Origin: Spirosoma agri
GTDB taxonomy: Bacteria > Bacteroidota > Bacteroidia > Cytophagales > Spirosomataceae
Length of the DNA stretch: 64,000 nt
Reading direction: 5' to 3'
NCBI RefSeq assembly: GCF_010747415.1
Contig: NZ_JAAGNZ010000001.1
Coordinates: 1,240,001-1,304,000 of the forward strand
In this document: piece after piece, positions 1-9,306 of the stretch
Position numbering within the stretch: the stretch's first letter is position 1
How the letters are laid out: each line of letters begins with the position of its first letter
The notes under the pieces: generated by a model
What the model saw: the letters and a program-made list of their open reading frames with translations, nothing else
What the model was told of the DNA's origin: nothing
The model's database searches: none
Program-made: the position numbers and the translations under genes

Positions 1-295
1 CTCGACAGTTCGATAAGCTATTAGGTTGTAGCCAGGTCAGGGTATGAAAAAATCGGGTTTAGGCAACCGGTTTGACTGGCTACAGGGCCGTATAAAAACT
101 AAGCGTGGCTTTTTGGTTGCTGCGAACGTCATATGTTTGGATGCACCTGCTACTCTATTCTATCTTCACACACCCTTTTCTGGATGCTTTGATTTTAAAC
201 TTGACGGCTCATTGCCGAATTCAGCGAAATTTCGTTTCATCCAGAAAAACCGTTCCAGGCGGCTGATGTCAACGTTATAAACAGGTATCCCGAGT
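1..295. other. Upstream region without a recognised gene
   Basis: This stretch precedes the first kinase gene. A 78-codon reading frame crosses it (from position 44), but its translation resembles no family I know and an opposite-strand frame overlaps it, so I do not call a gene. It probably holds the promoter of the signalling operon; I see no clear TAnnTTTG box. An in-frame stop at 278-280 limits how far upstream the following gene can start. Confidence 0.5.
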
Positions 296-1882
296 ATGGT
301 TCTTATTGTCGATGATAGGCCGGAGAATATTCTGCCGCTGAAAAAGATTTTAGAGCTGCATAAGTTTGCTGTCGACACAGCCGAGTCGGGCGAAGAAGCG
401 TTAAAGAAAATCCTGAAAACAAATTACTCGGTCATCATTCTCGATGTGCAAATGCCGGGAATGGATGGTTTTGAAGTGGCTACTGCCATAACAGGTTTTA
501 GCCGATCTAAAGACACCTCGATCATCTTTTTGTCGGCGGTCAATACCGAGAAAAAATTTATTACGAAAGGCTACACCTCGGGTGGCGTCGATTACCTGAC
601 TAAACCGGTCGATCCCGATATTCTGGTTCTGAAAGTGAAAACCCTGCACCGACTCTATGAGCAGCAGCAGGAGCTACGAGCCACACAGGATTCGTTACGG
701 AAGGAGATCGAGGTACGGAAGCAGGCACAGGAAGAACTGAGTAGTCGAATGCAGGAGCTACGGCTGGTACTGGCGTCTCTGCCACAAATGGCCTTTACCG
801 TCACTACCGATGGAACGATCGAATACGTGAACGAACATTGGTTTAACTATTCGATCAACTCGAAAGCGTTTCCTTTGACGCATGACGATGATTTGGATAC
901 CTGCCAGGAATGGCCCAGCTACTTAGAAAAAGGCATCGAGTTTACGCGCGAAATGCGGCTGAAAGAGATTGCTACCGGCGATTACAGGCATCATCTGCTG
1001 CGCATCACACCCATAAAACAACAGGATGCACTGGTACGCTGGGTAGGCACGTTCACCGATATTCACGCCCAGAAACTGGCTGCAGAAACCCTAGAAGAAC
1101 AGGTTGCTACACGCACGAAAGAGCTCCTTCTCAAGAACACCGAGTTAGAAACGACCAACCACGAACTTCAGCAGTTCACGTGGGTTGTATCGCACGACTT
1201 GAAAGAGCCACTCCGTAAGATTCAGCTTCTGCACGATCTCATTAAAGAAAGATACCTGAACGGAAACCCGGAGGCTATCTCGTATCTCGACCGCTCGATC
1301 CGGTCGTCGGCTCGCCTGTCCAAACTGATCGATGATTTGCTGGCCTATTCGCAGCTAGCCAGACCCGCCATGTTCAAGCCAACGGACTTGAAGGCATTAC
1401 TCGACGAGATTCTGGTTGATTTTGAGGATACGATCAACAAGAAGAGCGCGGTGATTACGATTGATACCTTGCCTGTGATTGATACGATACCGGGCCGGAT
1501 CAGGCAGGTCTTTCAAAACCTGATCAGCAACGCGCTCAAATTCACCCGAACCAATGTGGCACCCATCATTACGATCAGGGCTGAACTCGTTGCGGAAAAG
1601 GAACTCGACAGTGAACGATGCGAGAACGGGAATTTTTGCCGCATTGTCGTGAGCGATAACGGTATTGGATTCGACGAGAAATTCCTCGACCGAATCTTCG
1701 TTATTTTTCAACGGTTAAATAATCGTACCAGCTACGAAGGAACGGGTATTGGCCTGGCCATCGCTAAAAAGAATATCGACAGGCACAGCGGACTGATTTC
1801 GGCCAGAAGCAAAATAGATGAAGGAACGCAGTTCATCCTTATCTTGCCCACACAGCAACTGGGCGAACCTGCCACGAATTGA
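296..1882 (+). CDS. REC-PAS hybrid histidine kinase
   Basis: Cytoplasmic sensor kinase of 528 residues without membrane segments. An N-terminal receiver domain (about 1-118; phospho-acceptor D50 in ILDVQMP, conserved K103) is followed by a coiled coil (120-155), a PAS-like domain (155-260), a second coiled coil, a HisKA dimerisation helix with phospho-acceptor H300 (VVSHDLKEPLRK) and an HATPase_c domain with N box (NLISNALKF), DNGIGF and GTGIGLAIAKK. A receiver in front of a kinase suggests that phosphorylation by another kinase tunes its activity. The ATG at 296 is the only good start: an in-frame stop lies 15 bases upstream. The next gene begins 27 bases after its stop, so the two are probably co-transcribed. 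Its partner is not evident. Confidence 0.9.
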   Translation: MVLIVDDRPENILPLKKILELHKFAVDTAESGEEALKKILKTNYSVIILDVQMPGMDGFEVATAITGFSRSKDTSIIFLSAVNTEKKFITKGYTSGGVDYLTKPVDPDILVLKVKTLHRLYEQQQELRATQDSLRKEIEVRKQAQEELSSRMQELRLVLASLPQMAFTVTTDGTIEYVNEHWFNYSINSKAFPLTHDDDLDTCQEWPSYLEKGIEFTREMRLKEIATGDYRHHLLRITPIKQQDALVRWVGTFTDIHAQKLAAETLEEQVATRTKELLLKNTELETTNHELQQFTWVVSHDLKEPLRKIQLLHDLIKERYLNGNPEAISYLDRSIRSSARLSKLIDDLLAYSQLARPAMFKPTDLKALLDEILVDFEDTINKKSAVITIDTLPVIDTIPGRIRQVFQNLISNALKFTRTNVAPIITIRAELVAEKELDSERCENGNFCRIVVSDNGIGFDEKFLDRIFVIFQRLNNRTSYEGTGIGLAIAKKNIDRHSGLISARSKIDEGTQFILILPTQQLGEPATN

Positions 1883-1909
1883 TAAAAATTGTCCACCCAG
1901 TTAGTAACT

Positions 1910-4900
1910 ATGCCCAAGTACTCTACGTCGAATTCGGTGATACGGCAACTGCAACTTGTCTTCTCGATCTCTACATTTCTGTTAGTTATCAGTTTATTTG
2001 CTTCCTACTACAGCATCCAGAAACTGATCGATAATTCGAAGCTGGTGAACCACACGAACCAGGTGCTGATTGAGGCCGAGAATATTATCTCCTACGTGAA
2101 AGATGCGGAAACAGGTCAGCGAGGCTACCTGCTAACGCTTGATCCCCTCTTTTTGCAGCCCTACAATGGAGCGTATGACAAAGTCAAGAACAGCCATGAC
2201 GCGTTGACCAGACTGACTCTCGACAATACGGATCAGCAGAAAAATCTGGCCGCTATAAAATCGTTGTATGAGGCAAAATTCGCGCAGATGCAGCGGATTA
2301 TAAATTTGACCCGGCGAAATAACGCGTTCAGCCGGGACACGACAGCGCGGTATACGGAAATGGTTCGTGGTAAAAAGATCATGGACCAGCTCCGGCTGAC
2401 GGTCAATCAGGTTGAAAGCGAAGAAAACACCGTACTGGCCAGCCGAATCCAGGAGCAGCAAATTTACATTACCTACACGCCTTTTCTATTGCTCGTCGCG
2501 GCTGCCATATCCATCATGATCACCATCAGCACGTACGTGCGCATCAAGAAGGACCTTGACGACCGCATTGCGAATCAACGGCTGGCGGAGACAAAATACA
2601 GGGAAACGACCGAGCGCATCAACGTGATGGAAGACATCACAACCGACATTGCGGGCGGAAATTATGCGGTGAGAAGTCAGGATACTCGCGACGATGAACT
2701 GGGGCAGATCGGTAAGGCACTCAACACAATGGCGACCGCGCTCGAGAGTACGTTTACCGATTTGACGAACAGAGACTGGCTGCAAAAGGGTACACTTACG
2801 CTGGCCGACTCGATTCGGGGTGAGCGTGATATACACACACTGGCTACCAATCTGATTACGGCCATCAACGGGTACTTGAATGCACCGCTGGGAACAGTAT
2901 ACATCATTGACCGTGATTCAACATTTAGGCTGGTTGGAAATTATGCTGCCAGCGATGCACCAACCACCGTCGTATCGGGTGTGGGCCTAATTGGTCAGGC
3001 CATCAAAAGTAAGAAGACCGTTATCATTGAGGACCTGCCCGCATCCTACCTAAGGGTGAATTCCTCGCTGGGCAGTACGTTACCCGCGTCATTGATCATT
3101 GCGCCTTTGGTCTACGCGGATGTGTGCATCGGTGCGATTGAACTGGGGTTGATGCGGAAGCCTAGTCCACTGGAAATGAGCTTTCTGGAGTCTAATCTGG
3201 ATGTGCTGGCCATCGGTGTCAATTCGGCGCTGGACTACGTAAAACTTCAGAATTTTCTCGAAGAAACGCAGGCTCAATCGGAAGAGCTACAGGCGCAGCA
3301 CAACGAGCTGGAAAATGTTAACGCCGAACTCGAAGCGCAGGCGCAGAAGCTTCAGGCGTCGGAAGAAGAGCTGCGCGTGCAGCAGGAAGAGTTACAGCAG
3401 ACCAATGCCGAACTCGAAGAGCGTAGCGTCTTGCTGGAAGAGAAGAACGAGGAGATCGAGCGAAAAGCTGAGGAACTGGAAGTGAGCACGCGCTATAAAT
3501 CGGAGTTTCTGGCCAATATGTCGCACGAGTTACGGACGCCACTCAACTCGATTCTGTTGCTCAGCCGGTTACTGGCCGAAAATAATGACGAGAATCTGAC
3601 GAGCGATCAGGTTGAGTATGCAACAGTTATTCGGTCGTCGGGTGATGGATTGCTCGGCCTGATCGACGAGATTCTGGACCTGTCGAAGATTGAGGCCGGG
3701 CAGATGAAACTGGAATACCTGGACGTATCAGTTCAAGAAATAACGGACGAATTGCAGTCCCTCTTCAGACCGCTGGCCAACGAGAAAAAGCTGAAGTTTG
3801 CCGTTGATATAGAACCGACGGTGCCGAAGATCATCGAAACGGACAGGATGCGGCTGGGGCAAATTCTTAAAAACCTGATTTCTAACGCGCTCAAGTTTAC
3901 GTCAGCCGGGGCCATTACACTAACCGTCAAACGATCACCGTCAGCGGATAATGCGTTGCAGTTCGTCGTTAATGATACCGGCATTGGTATCCCGGCCGAT
4001 AAGCAGCACCTCATTTTTGAAGCCTTCCAACAGGCTGATGGATCGACCAAACGGAAATACGGCGGAACAGGTCTGGGCTTGTCCATCAGTCGTGAACTGG
4101 CTAAACTGCTGGGTGGCGAAATTACATTGATTAGTGCCGTTGGCAAGGGAAGCACGTTTACGATAACGTTGCCACTGGTAAACGGGCAGGGCTCGGTGCA
4201 ACCGGAAACCGGTTTTGTGAGCCGAAAGCCAGAGCCCGCTCCGGCAAAAACCGAAAAAGAGCCGGAAGTAACCAATAAGTACATTAGTACCGTTATTCCT
4301 GAGTCGATTCCCGATGATCGGAATTCGATTCTGGCAACGGACAAGGTGATCCTGATCGTTGAGGATGATACTGGTTTTGCCAAATCATTGCTCGATTATT
4401 CCCGTAAAAAGGGCTACAAAGGCATTGTTGCGGTGCGGGGTGATGAAGGCATACGCTTGGCGGGTATCTACAAACCGCTCGGAATTTTGCTGGATATTCA
4501 ACTGCCGATCATGAGCGGCTGGCAGGTGATGGATGCCCTCAAAGCAGACCCGCAGACACGACCTATTCCGGTGCACATCATGTCGTCGCACAAGTTGAAA
4601 AAGGAAAGTATCCTGAAAGGGGCTATTGATTTTGTGGATAAACCAATGGCCTTTGAACAGATGCAGGAGGTGTTCGAAAAGATCGATTACGTCCTGAATC
4701 GATCGACCAAAAAAGTGCTGATCATCGAAGATAACCCGCAGCATGCTAAAGCGTTAGCGTATTTTCTGGAGACGTTTAGTATCAACTCCGAGCTGAAAAG
4801 TACGATTACCGAGGGAGTTGCGGCTTTGCAGCGGGACGAAATCGACTGCGTTATTCTGGATATGGGCGTGCCCGATCAGAAAGCGTACGATACGCTCGAA

Positions 4901-5524
4901 GAAGTCAAGAAAAATCCGGGTCTGGAAAATCTGCCAATTATAATCTTTACCGGCAAAAGCCTGTCGATGGCCGAGGAGTTGAAAATAAAAAAATACGCTG
5001 ATTCAATTGTTGTAAAAACGGCTCATTCGTATAAGCGTATGCTGGATGAGGTTTCCCTGTTTCTCCATCTTGTCGACGATTCAAAACAGACGCTGACCAA
5101 AACGGCGGAGCGACGAAAACTGGGTGCATTGAGCCAGGTACTGACCAACAAAACCGTACTCATCGCTGACGACGACGTCCGGAACATTTTCTCACTGTCA
5201 AAGGCACTGGAGAATTACAAAATGAATGTCATTACGGCGCTGGATGGGAATGAGGCCATGCAAAAATTAACCGAAAATCCGACGATCGATCTGGTGTTGC
5301 TGGATATGATGATGCCGAAACTGGATGGCTACGAAACGGCAAAAAAGATCCGTGAACACTACCAGTGGAAGTCACTCCCCATCATTGCCGTTACGGCCAA
5401 AGCAATGACCGGCGACCGGGAGCGGTGCATCCAGGCCGGTGCTTCGGATTACATCACCAAACCAGTCGATATTGACCAATTGATGTCGTTATTACGGGTT
5501 TGGCTGTACGAACAGCGTTCCTGA
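1910..5524 (+). CDS. CHASE3-HAMP-GAF hybrid histidine kinase with three receivers
   Basis: Membrane-bound hybrid kinase of 1204 residues. Order: TM1 (14-34), periplasmic CHASE3 domain (about 40-185, with the DAETGQRGYLLT signature), TM2 (188-210), HAMP (about 211-285), GAF (295-445), long coiled coil (446-530), HisKA with H539 (ANMSHELRTPLNS), HATPase_c (640-755) and three receivers with acceptor aspartates D862, D984 and D1132. The middle receiver has LDMGVPD in place of the usual LDMxMP and looks divergent. A TTG at 1889 could extend it by seven residues; the ATG at 1910 is preferred. It sits between another kinase and a receiver-CheR-CheB set, suggesting one phosphorelay. Three receivers imply several outputs or internal phosphate sinks; which ones work cannot be read from sequence. 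Confidence 0.92.
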   Translation: MPKYSTSNSVIRQLQLVFSISTFLLVISLFASYYSIQKLIDNSKLVNHTNQVLIEAENIISYVKDAETGQRGYLLTLDPLFLQPYNGAYDKVKNSHDALTRLTLDNTDQQKNLAAIKSLYEAKFAQMQRIINLTRRNNAFSRDTTARYTEMVRGKKIMDQLRLTVNQVESEENTVLASRIQEQQIYITYTPFLLLVAAAISIMITISTYVRIKKDLDDRIANQRLAETKYRETTERINVMEDITTDIAGGNYAVRSQDTRDDELGQIGKALNTMATALESTFTDLTNRDWLQKGTLTLADSIRGERDIHTLATNLITAINGYLNAPLGTVYIIDRDSTFRLVGNYAASDAPTTVVSGVGLIGQAIKSKKTVIIEDLPASYLRVNSSLGSTLPASLIIAPLVYADVCIGAIELGLMRKPSPLEMSFLESNLDVLAIGVNSALDYVKLQNFLEETQAQSEELQAQHNELENVNAELEAQAQKLQASEEELRVQQEELQQTNAELEERSVLLEEKNEEIERKAEELEVSTRYKSEFLANMSHELRTPLNSILLLSRLLAENNDENLTSDQVEYATVIRSSGDGLLGLIDEILDLSKIEAGQMKLEYLDVSVQEITDELQSLFRPLANEKKLKFAVDIEPTVPKIIETDRMRLGQILKNLISNALKFTSAGAITLTVKRSPSADNALQFVVNDTGIGIPADKQHLIFEAFQQADGSTKRKYGGTGLGLSISRELAKLLGGEITLISAVGKGSTFTITLPLVNGQGSVQPETGFVSRKPEPAPAKTEKEPEVTNKYISTVIPESIPDDRNSILATDKVILIVEDDTGFAKSLLDYSRKKGYKGIVAVRGDEGIRLAGIYKPLGILLDIQLPIMSGWQVMDALKADPQTRPIPVHIMSSHKLKKESILKGAIDFVDKPMAFEQMQEVFEKIDYVLNRSTKKVLIIEDNPQHAKALAYFLETFSINSELKSTITEGVAALQRDEIDCVILDMGVPDQKAYDTLEEVKKNPGLENLPIIIFTGKSLSMAEELKIKKYADSIVVKTAHSYKRMLDEVSLFLHLVDDSKQTLTKTAERRKLGALSQVLTNKTVLIADDDVRNIFSLSKALENYKMNVITALDGNEAMQKLTENPTIDLVLLDMMMPKLDGYETAKKIREHYQWKSLPIIAVTAKAMTGDRERCIQAGASDYITKPVDIDQLMSLLRVWLYEQRS

Positions 5525-5583
5525 TTAATAACACTAGGTAACGGGTTACCTTTGCGAAAAAGGGTGTCCTGACGATTAACGAA

Positions 5584-5949
5584 ATGACGAAAAAGCGAGT
5601 ACTGATTATTGATGACGATGCACGAAATATTTTTGCATTGACGGCCACATTAAAGGCAAAATCGTTTGATTGTCTATCTTGTTCGGGCGCAAAAGAGGCA
5701 CTGGATTTACTGAAAACAGATGAGATTGTGGACGCGATCCTCATTGACATGATGATGCCCGAGATGGATGGTTACGAAGCCATTCCCCGCATAAAAAACA
5801 TCGAAAAACGACGGAATACGCCCATAATCTCGGTAACCGCTCAGGCAATGGTAGGTGACCGGGAGAAGTGTTTGCAGGCTGGTGCCATGGATTATATTTC
5901 GAAGCCAGTCGATGTAGACAAATTGTTGCAACTACTGTTGCGTGTTTAA
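5584..5949 (+). CDS. Single-domain response regulator (CheY-like)
   Basis: A stand-alone receiver domain of 121 residues. The acidic pocket (DDD at 10-12), phospho-acceptor D55 (LIDMMMPEMDG), a switch Thr (SVTAQAM) and the conserved Lys (ISKPVDVDKL) are all present. There is no output domain, so it probably acts as a shuttle or phosphate sink for the preceding hybrid kinase, whose third receiver it resembles strongly (RNIFALT versus RNIFSLS). This suggests origin by duplication of that receiver. It lies 12 bases before cheR. Confidence 0.9.
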   Translation: MTKKRVLIIDDDARNIFALTATLKAKSFDCLSCSGAKEALDLLKTDEIVDAILIDMMMPEMDGYEAIPRIKNIEKRRNTPIISVTAQAMVGDREKCLQAGAMDYISKPVDVDKLLQLLLRV

Positions 5950-5961
5950 TAGAATGCCCCA

Positions 5962-6771
5962 ATGATAGAGGAAGCTCAAGTCGATATAATATTGAATGAT
6001 CTGTACGAATTATACGGATATGACTTTACGAATTATTCCAGAGCGTCACTAAAAAGACGATTAATTCGTCTTTGTTTGCTGGATAAGTTTGCGGGATTTG
6101 CGGAGTTCAGGGATCGCATAAGGGATGATGCTGATTATCTGAAACGGTTTGTGGAGGAAATTACCGTTACCGTTACGGAAATGTTCCGTGATCCGCTGTT
6201 CTACAAATGCCTCCGAACGGACGTATTACCGTCACTGGCGGCCAAACCGTTCATTCGGATATGGCACGCCGGATGTTCGACGGGTGAAGAGGTTTATTCA
6301 ATGGCCGTTCTGCTAAAAGAAGCCCGGCTTCTCCACAAATCATTGCTGTACGCGACCGATTTAAATCCGGCGGCACTCGACAAAGCCCGCAAAGGAATTT
6401 TTCCGCTGGCACAGATGAAACAATACTCCGAAAACTATATCGAATCGGGTGGTGTACATGATTTTTCGGCCCACTATACGGCGCAGTATGGACAGGTAAA
6501 ATTTAGCGAGTCGTTATCGGAAAAAATGATTTTTTCGATCCATAATTTAGTGTCGGACCGATCATTCAATGAGTTTGATCTTATCCTGTGCCGGAACGTA
6601 CTGATCTATTTCGATAAACCGTTGCAAGATCGGGTGTTGAATCTATTCGATGAAAGCTTGGGACAGCTCGGTTACCTGGCACTTGGCTCGAAAGAGACAT
6701 TGAAATTTTCGCTCTTGAAATCTACGTTTAAGCAGTTGGATAAGGAAAAGATATGGCGGAAAGTAGGCTAA
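5962..6771 (+). CDS. cheR: CheR-type protein-glutamate methyltransferase
   Basis: SAM-dependent methyltransferase of the CheR family, 269 residues, close to the usual length. An N-terminal all-alpha domain (1-70) is followed by the catalytic domain with the SAM-binding loop HAGCSTGEEVYSMA (102-115), the acidic end of strand 2 (YATDLNP) and the motif LILCRNVLIYF. CheR normally methylates glutamates of chemoreceptors, but no chemoreceptor, CheA or CheW lies here. In Bacteroidota and other phyla CheR/CheB pairs occur beside hybrid kinases, where the substrate is generally unknown. It overlaps cheB by 19 bases, indicating translational coupling. Confidence 0.9.
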   Translation: MIEEAQVDIILNDLYELYGYDFTNYSRASLKRRLIRLCLLDKFAGFAEFRDRIRDDADYLKRFVEEITVTVTEMFRDPLFYKCLRTDVLPSLAAKPFIRIWHAGCSTGEEVYSMAVLLKEARLLHKSLLYATDLNPAALDKARKGIFPLAQMKQYSENYIESGGVHDFSAHYTAQYGQVKFSESLSEKMIFSIHNLVSDRSFNEFDLILCRNVLIYFDKPLQDRVLNLFDESLGQLGYLALGSKETLKFSLLKSTFKQLDKEKIWRKVG

Positions 6772-7334
6772 CGAAGGCAATTGTCATTGGCGGATCGGCC
6801 GGTGGGCTTGATGTCGTATTGAAGCTGTTACCCGCTCTGGAACCGACGCCGTCATTTACCATAATTATCGTTCTTCACCGTAAGAACTCCATTGATTCGA
6901 CGCTGGAGGAACTGCTTGCCAGCAGAACAACCATTCGGGTTAAGGAAGTAGAGGATAAAGACGTAGTTAAACCCGGCACTATCTACCTGGCTCCGGCCAA
7001 TTATCACCTGTTGATCGAACGGGATCTGACGTTTTCGCTGGATGACTCCGAAAAAGTGAACTACAGCCGCCCTTCGCTCGATGTTACGTTTGAGTCGGCT
7101 GCCGATGTGTACGGTGATGCGCTGGTTGGTATTGTGCTGTCTGGCGCCAATGCCGATGGCACGAATGGCCTGCTGGCGGTCAAAAAAGCGGGTGGTATTG
7201 CGGTGGCCCAGGAGCCTGCCGGGGCGCAGTCTGCGTTCATGCCCCAACAGGCCATTGCCCGCGTTCCAGTCGATTTCGTCCTGGATGTGCCTGAGCTCAG
7301 TATATTCATCAATGCGCTGAATAAACCGGTCTGA
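6753..7334 (+). CDS. cheB: CheB-type methylesterase, catalytic domain only
   Basis: Protein-glutamate methylesterase domain of 193 residues without the receiver that regulates classical CheB. The triad is visible: S15 in GGSAGG, H42 in LHRKNS and D135 in SGANADGTNG. The ATG lies inside the 3' end of cheR. Loss of the receiver means its activity may be constitutive or controlled by the separate single receiver upstream. It would reverse the methylation made by its partner, on a substrate not encoded in the window. It converges with the next gene with only 16 bases between stops, too short for a terminator. Confidence 0.9.
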   Translation: MAESRLTKAIVIGGSAGGLDVVLKLLPALEPTPSFTIIIVLHRKNSIDSTLEELLASRTTIRVKEVEDKDVVKPGTIYLAPANYHLLIERDLTFSLDDSEKVNYSRPSLDVTFESAADVYGDALVGIVLSGANADGTNGLLAVKKAGGIAVAQEPAGAQSAFMPQQAIARVPVDFVLDVPELSIFINALNKPV

Positions 7335-7350
7335 CGCGCATCTAATTGCC

Positions 7351-9159
7351 TTAGTTGTTTGCCGATCTCGTTGTCTTTTGTTCGTTCTGCAAGGCTTCCA
7401 AGGCGAATGCCAGATAGACAAGCGGTGCATTCCAGTTGATGGCAATCTCGTTGGAAGCGTACGAACAATCCGCGTCAACATATACTTCATCGGCTACGGT
7501 AGCAGTATAACCCGCGCATTTGTCCTGACGGGCTGCATTCGCATTGGTACCGCCTGATAACAAGCCCGGTACAGGTTCGTTGATGCCATCGGCGACGGAC
7601 GGGCGGTGATGCGGATGCATGGGCGTTTTGTCGCCAAAGCCCGTCACGAAAGAATACCCAACGGCATTACGACCCAGTAAATAATCCAGGTTGCCAAGCG
7701 CGTAATGCAGGTACTTGCTCCGGTTGGGTGAAGTGGTCAGGCGGTAAGCCTGGAGAAGGGCGATGCCCTGATTAGCTGCCTCGGCGCTACTACCCCAGAT
7801 GAAATCGCTGGCCGACTTGCCCATTACCGTCTGGAACGCTTGGGTATCAGCACCCATGATCAGCGAGTCGGCCATTGCCGTTAGCCGTTGTTGTATTGTT
7901 TGAACATCTTTCTTCCCAACGGCAGTCAGGTTCTTGCCAAAGCGGGCCAGCGTGTAATAAGCCAGCGTACGTACCTGCGGCCACGATGGTAAGGGCGTTT
8001 TCGGGTCGGGAAATAGATTGATGGCTTTGTAATAAGCATCATCCCTGGTAGTGACGTATAACTCCGTAGCCGCCCAGATCCATTCATCGCTGGCATTACG
8101 ATCCTCGTAGCCGCCCGTCACTACATCCGGATCGAAGGCCGCGTTCATGGCGGTCTGGTTATAGGCAACCGTTGGATTCGCTTTTGCCCAGGTCCAGGCT
8201 TTCGTTGCGGCTGCGACACAGGAGTCGGCCAGACCGGGTAATTCGCGGTCATACGCTCGGTAAACGCGCGCAGCCTGTGCCATGACAGCCGCAAAATCGA
8301 GTGTAGCCGTTATGCCTTTCTGCACAACATACCGACCCTTCAGTGGATCCGATGAACCGGTTTTATCGGGCATGACCATACCGTCGAATTTCGGGTTGGT
8401 CAGTTTGTGATAAACGCCACCGTCGGCCGGGTCCTGCATGGTCAACATCCACCGTAAATTCCAGAGTACCTCATCGAGCAGGTCCGGAAGTCTGTTGCCG
8501 CTTTCGGGAATGTTAGTGGTTATTGATTTTGAATAAGCCGGAAAATCCTCATAAAGCGACAGAAGCGTGCCCATTGTAATACCCGAATTGACGATGTACT
8601 TGTTGTAATCACCCGCATCATACCAGCCGCCAGGCGACGAAATAACGGTGCCCGCTGGCCGATTGGCCGAAGCCGCCGATGGATGGACGAGTACATGTGT
8701 ATCCGGATGGCCCGCTGGTCTGGCCCATTTCCCCGCAAATTTTTCGGGCAGATCAGTCGAGGCCCGCTGATAATAAAACCCTTTCAAGGCACCTATCGCC
8801 AGGTTCTTGTGCACATCAGGGCGAATGTCGAACGGGTAGGAGTGGCCCAGTCCGGGAATGACGACGACGAATGTTCCGGTTTTGCCGAAGGCCGAAAAAT
8901 CGGCGATACGCGTCATTTTACGGGAGATGGCATTTTGGCGGGGCTGGCTTAACGTACCGGTGAAGAGCGCTTTCTTGCGATCCGGCGTCATCAGTTGAAA
9001 CGAGTCCCCGGCATTACCGACAACTACCGCAAGTTTGGCTGCCTTCGGGTAATAGCCTAGTTGGTTAAGCCGGATCGCTTCGGAAAGGTTTTGGCCTTGA
9101 GTGGTTCCTTTGCCTAGAATCAACACCAGTAATAAGGAGACAATCGATAGTAGTTTCAT
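7351..9159 (-). CDS. Glycoside hydrolase family 9 protein (endoglucanase-like)
   Basis: Secreted glycosidase of 602 residues: signal peptide (about 1-22), an N-terminal immunoglobulin-like domain typical of GH9 theme-E enzymes (26-112), then an (alpha/alpha)6 catalytic domain. Catalytic features fit GH9: WYDAGDYNKY with D181 and D184, the MHPHHRPS motif, and the acid E571 in ASNEIAINW near the C-terminus. GH9 enzymes invert beta-1,4-glucan links, though some relatives act on other beta-glucans or oligosaccharides. A longer frame runs upstream, but the ATG at 9159 begins a good signal peptide (MKLLSIVSLLLVLILG). It follows the cupredoxin gene on the same strand after 147 bases and may have its own promoter. 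Confidence 0.9.
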   Translation of the reverse strand: MKLLSIVSLLLVLILGKGTTQGQNLSEAIRLNQLGYYPKAAKLAVVVGNAGDSFQLMTPDRKKALFTGTLSQPRQNAISRKMTRIADFSAFGKTGTFVVVIPGLGHSYPFDIRPDVHKNLAIGALKGFYYQRASTDLPEKFAGKWARPAGHPDTHVLVHPSAASANRPAGTVISSPGGWYDAGDYNKYIVNSGITMGTLLSLYEDFPAYSKSITTNIPESGNRLPDLLDEVLWNLRWMLTMQDPADGGVYHKLTNPKFDGMVMPDKTGSSDPLKGRYVVQKGITATLDFAAVMAQAARVYRAYDRELPGLADSCVAAATKAWTWAKANPTVAYNQTAMNAAFDPDVVTGGYEDRNASDEWIWAATELYVTTRDDAYYKAINLFPDPKTPLPSWPQVRTLAYYTLARFGKNLTAVGKKDVQTIQQRLTAMADSLIMGADTQAFQTVMGKSASDFIWGSSAEAANQGIALLQAYRLTTSPNRSKYLHYALGNLDYLLGRNAVGYSFVTGFGDKTPMHPHHRPSVADGINEPVPGLLSGGTNANAARQDKCAGYTATVADEVYVDADCSYASNEIAINWNAPLVYLAFALEALQNEQKTTRSANN

Positions 9160-9206
9160 TCCAAAAAGAGGTAGGGGTAAAATCAACGGACGGGTGTGTT
9201 GAAAAC

Positions 9207-9245
9207 AGATGTGGTGCCAATCTCTGCGAAACTGACACCACACCT
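9207..9245 (-). terminator. Probable terminator of the propeller-cupredoxin gene
   Basis: A 10-bp stem with one mismatch (arms 9207-9216 and 9236-9245, core GTGGTG/CACCAC) lies 61 bases past the stop of the upstream minus-strand gene and is followed on that strand by a short T-rich run. Its position fits an intrinsic terminator, although the U tract is weak. Confidence 0.4.
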
Positions 9246-9306
9246 GTATCGGGTTAACGAGTGAGCCTACGACGGAAATGAATTCGTGGTCCAGCCCGGT
9301 TTGCCC

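Noticed and set aside
44-280. 78-codon frame before the first kinase
   Set aside because: No family resemblance, overlapped by an opposite-strand frame and by promoter space; no evidence of coding.
3733-4383. 216-codon minus-strand frame inside the CHASE3 kinase gene
   Set aside because: It lies antisense to conserved kinase motifs; its translation is Ser/Arg-rich without recognisable domains.
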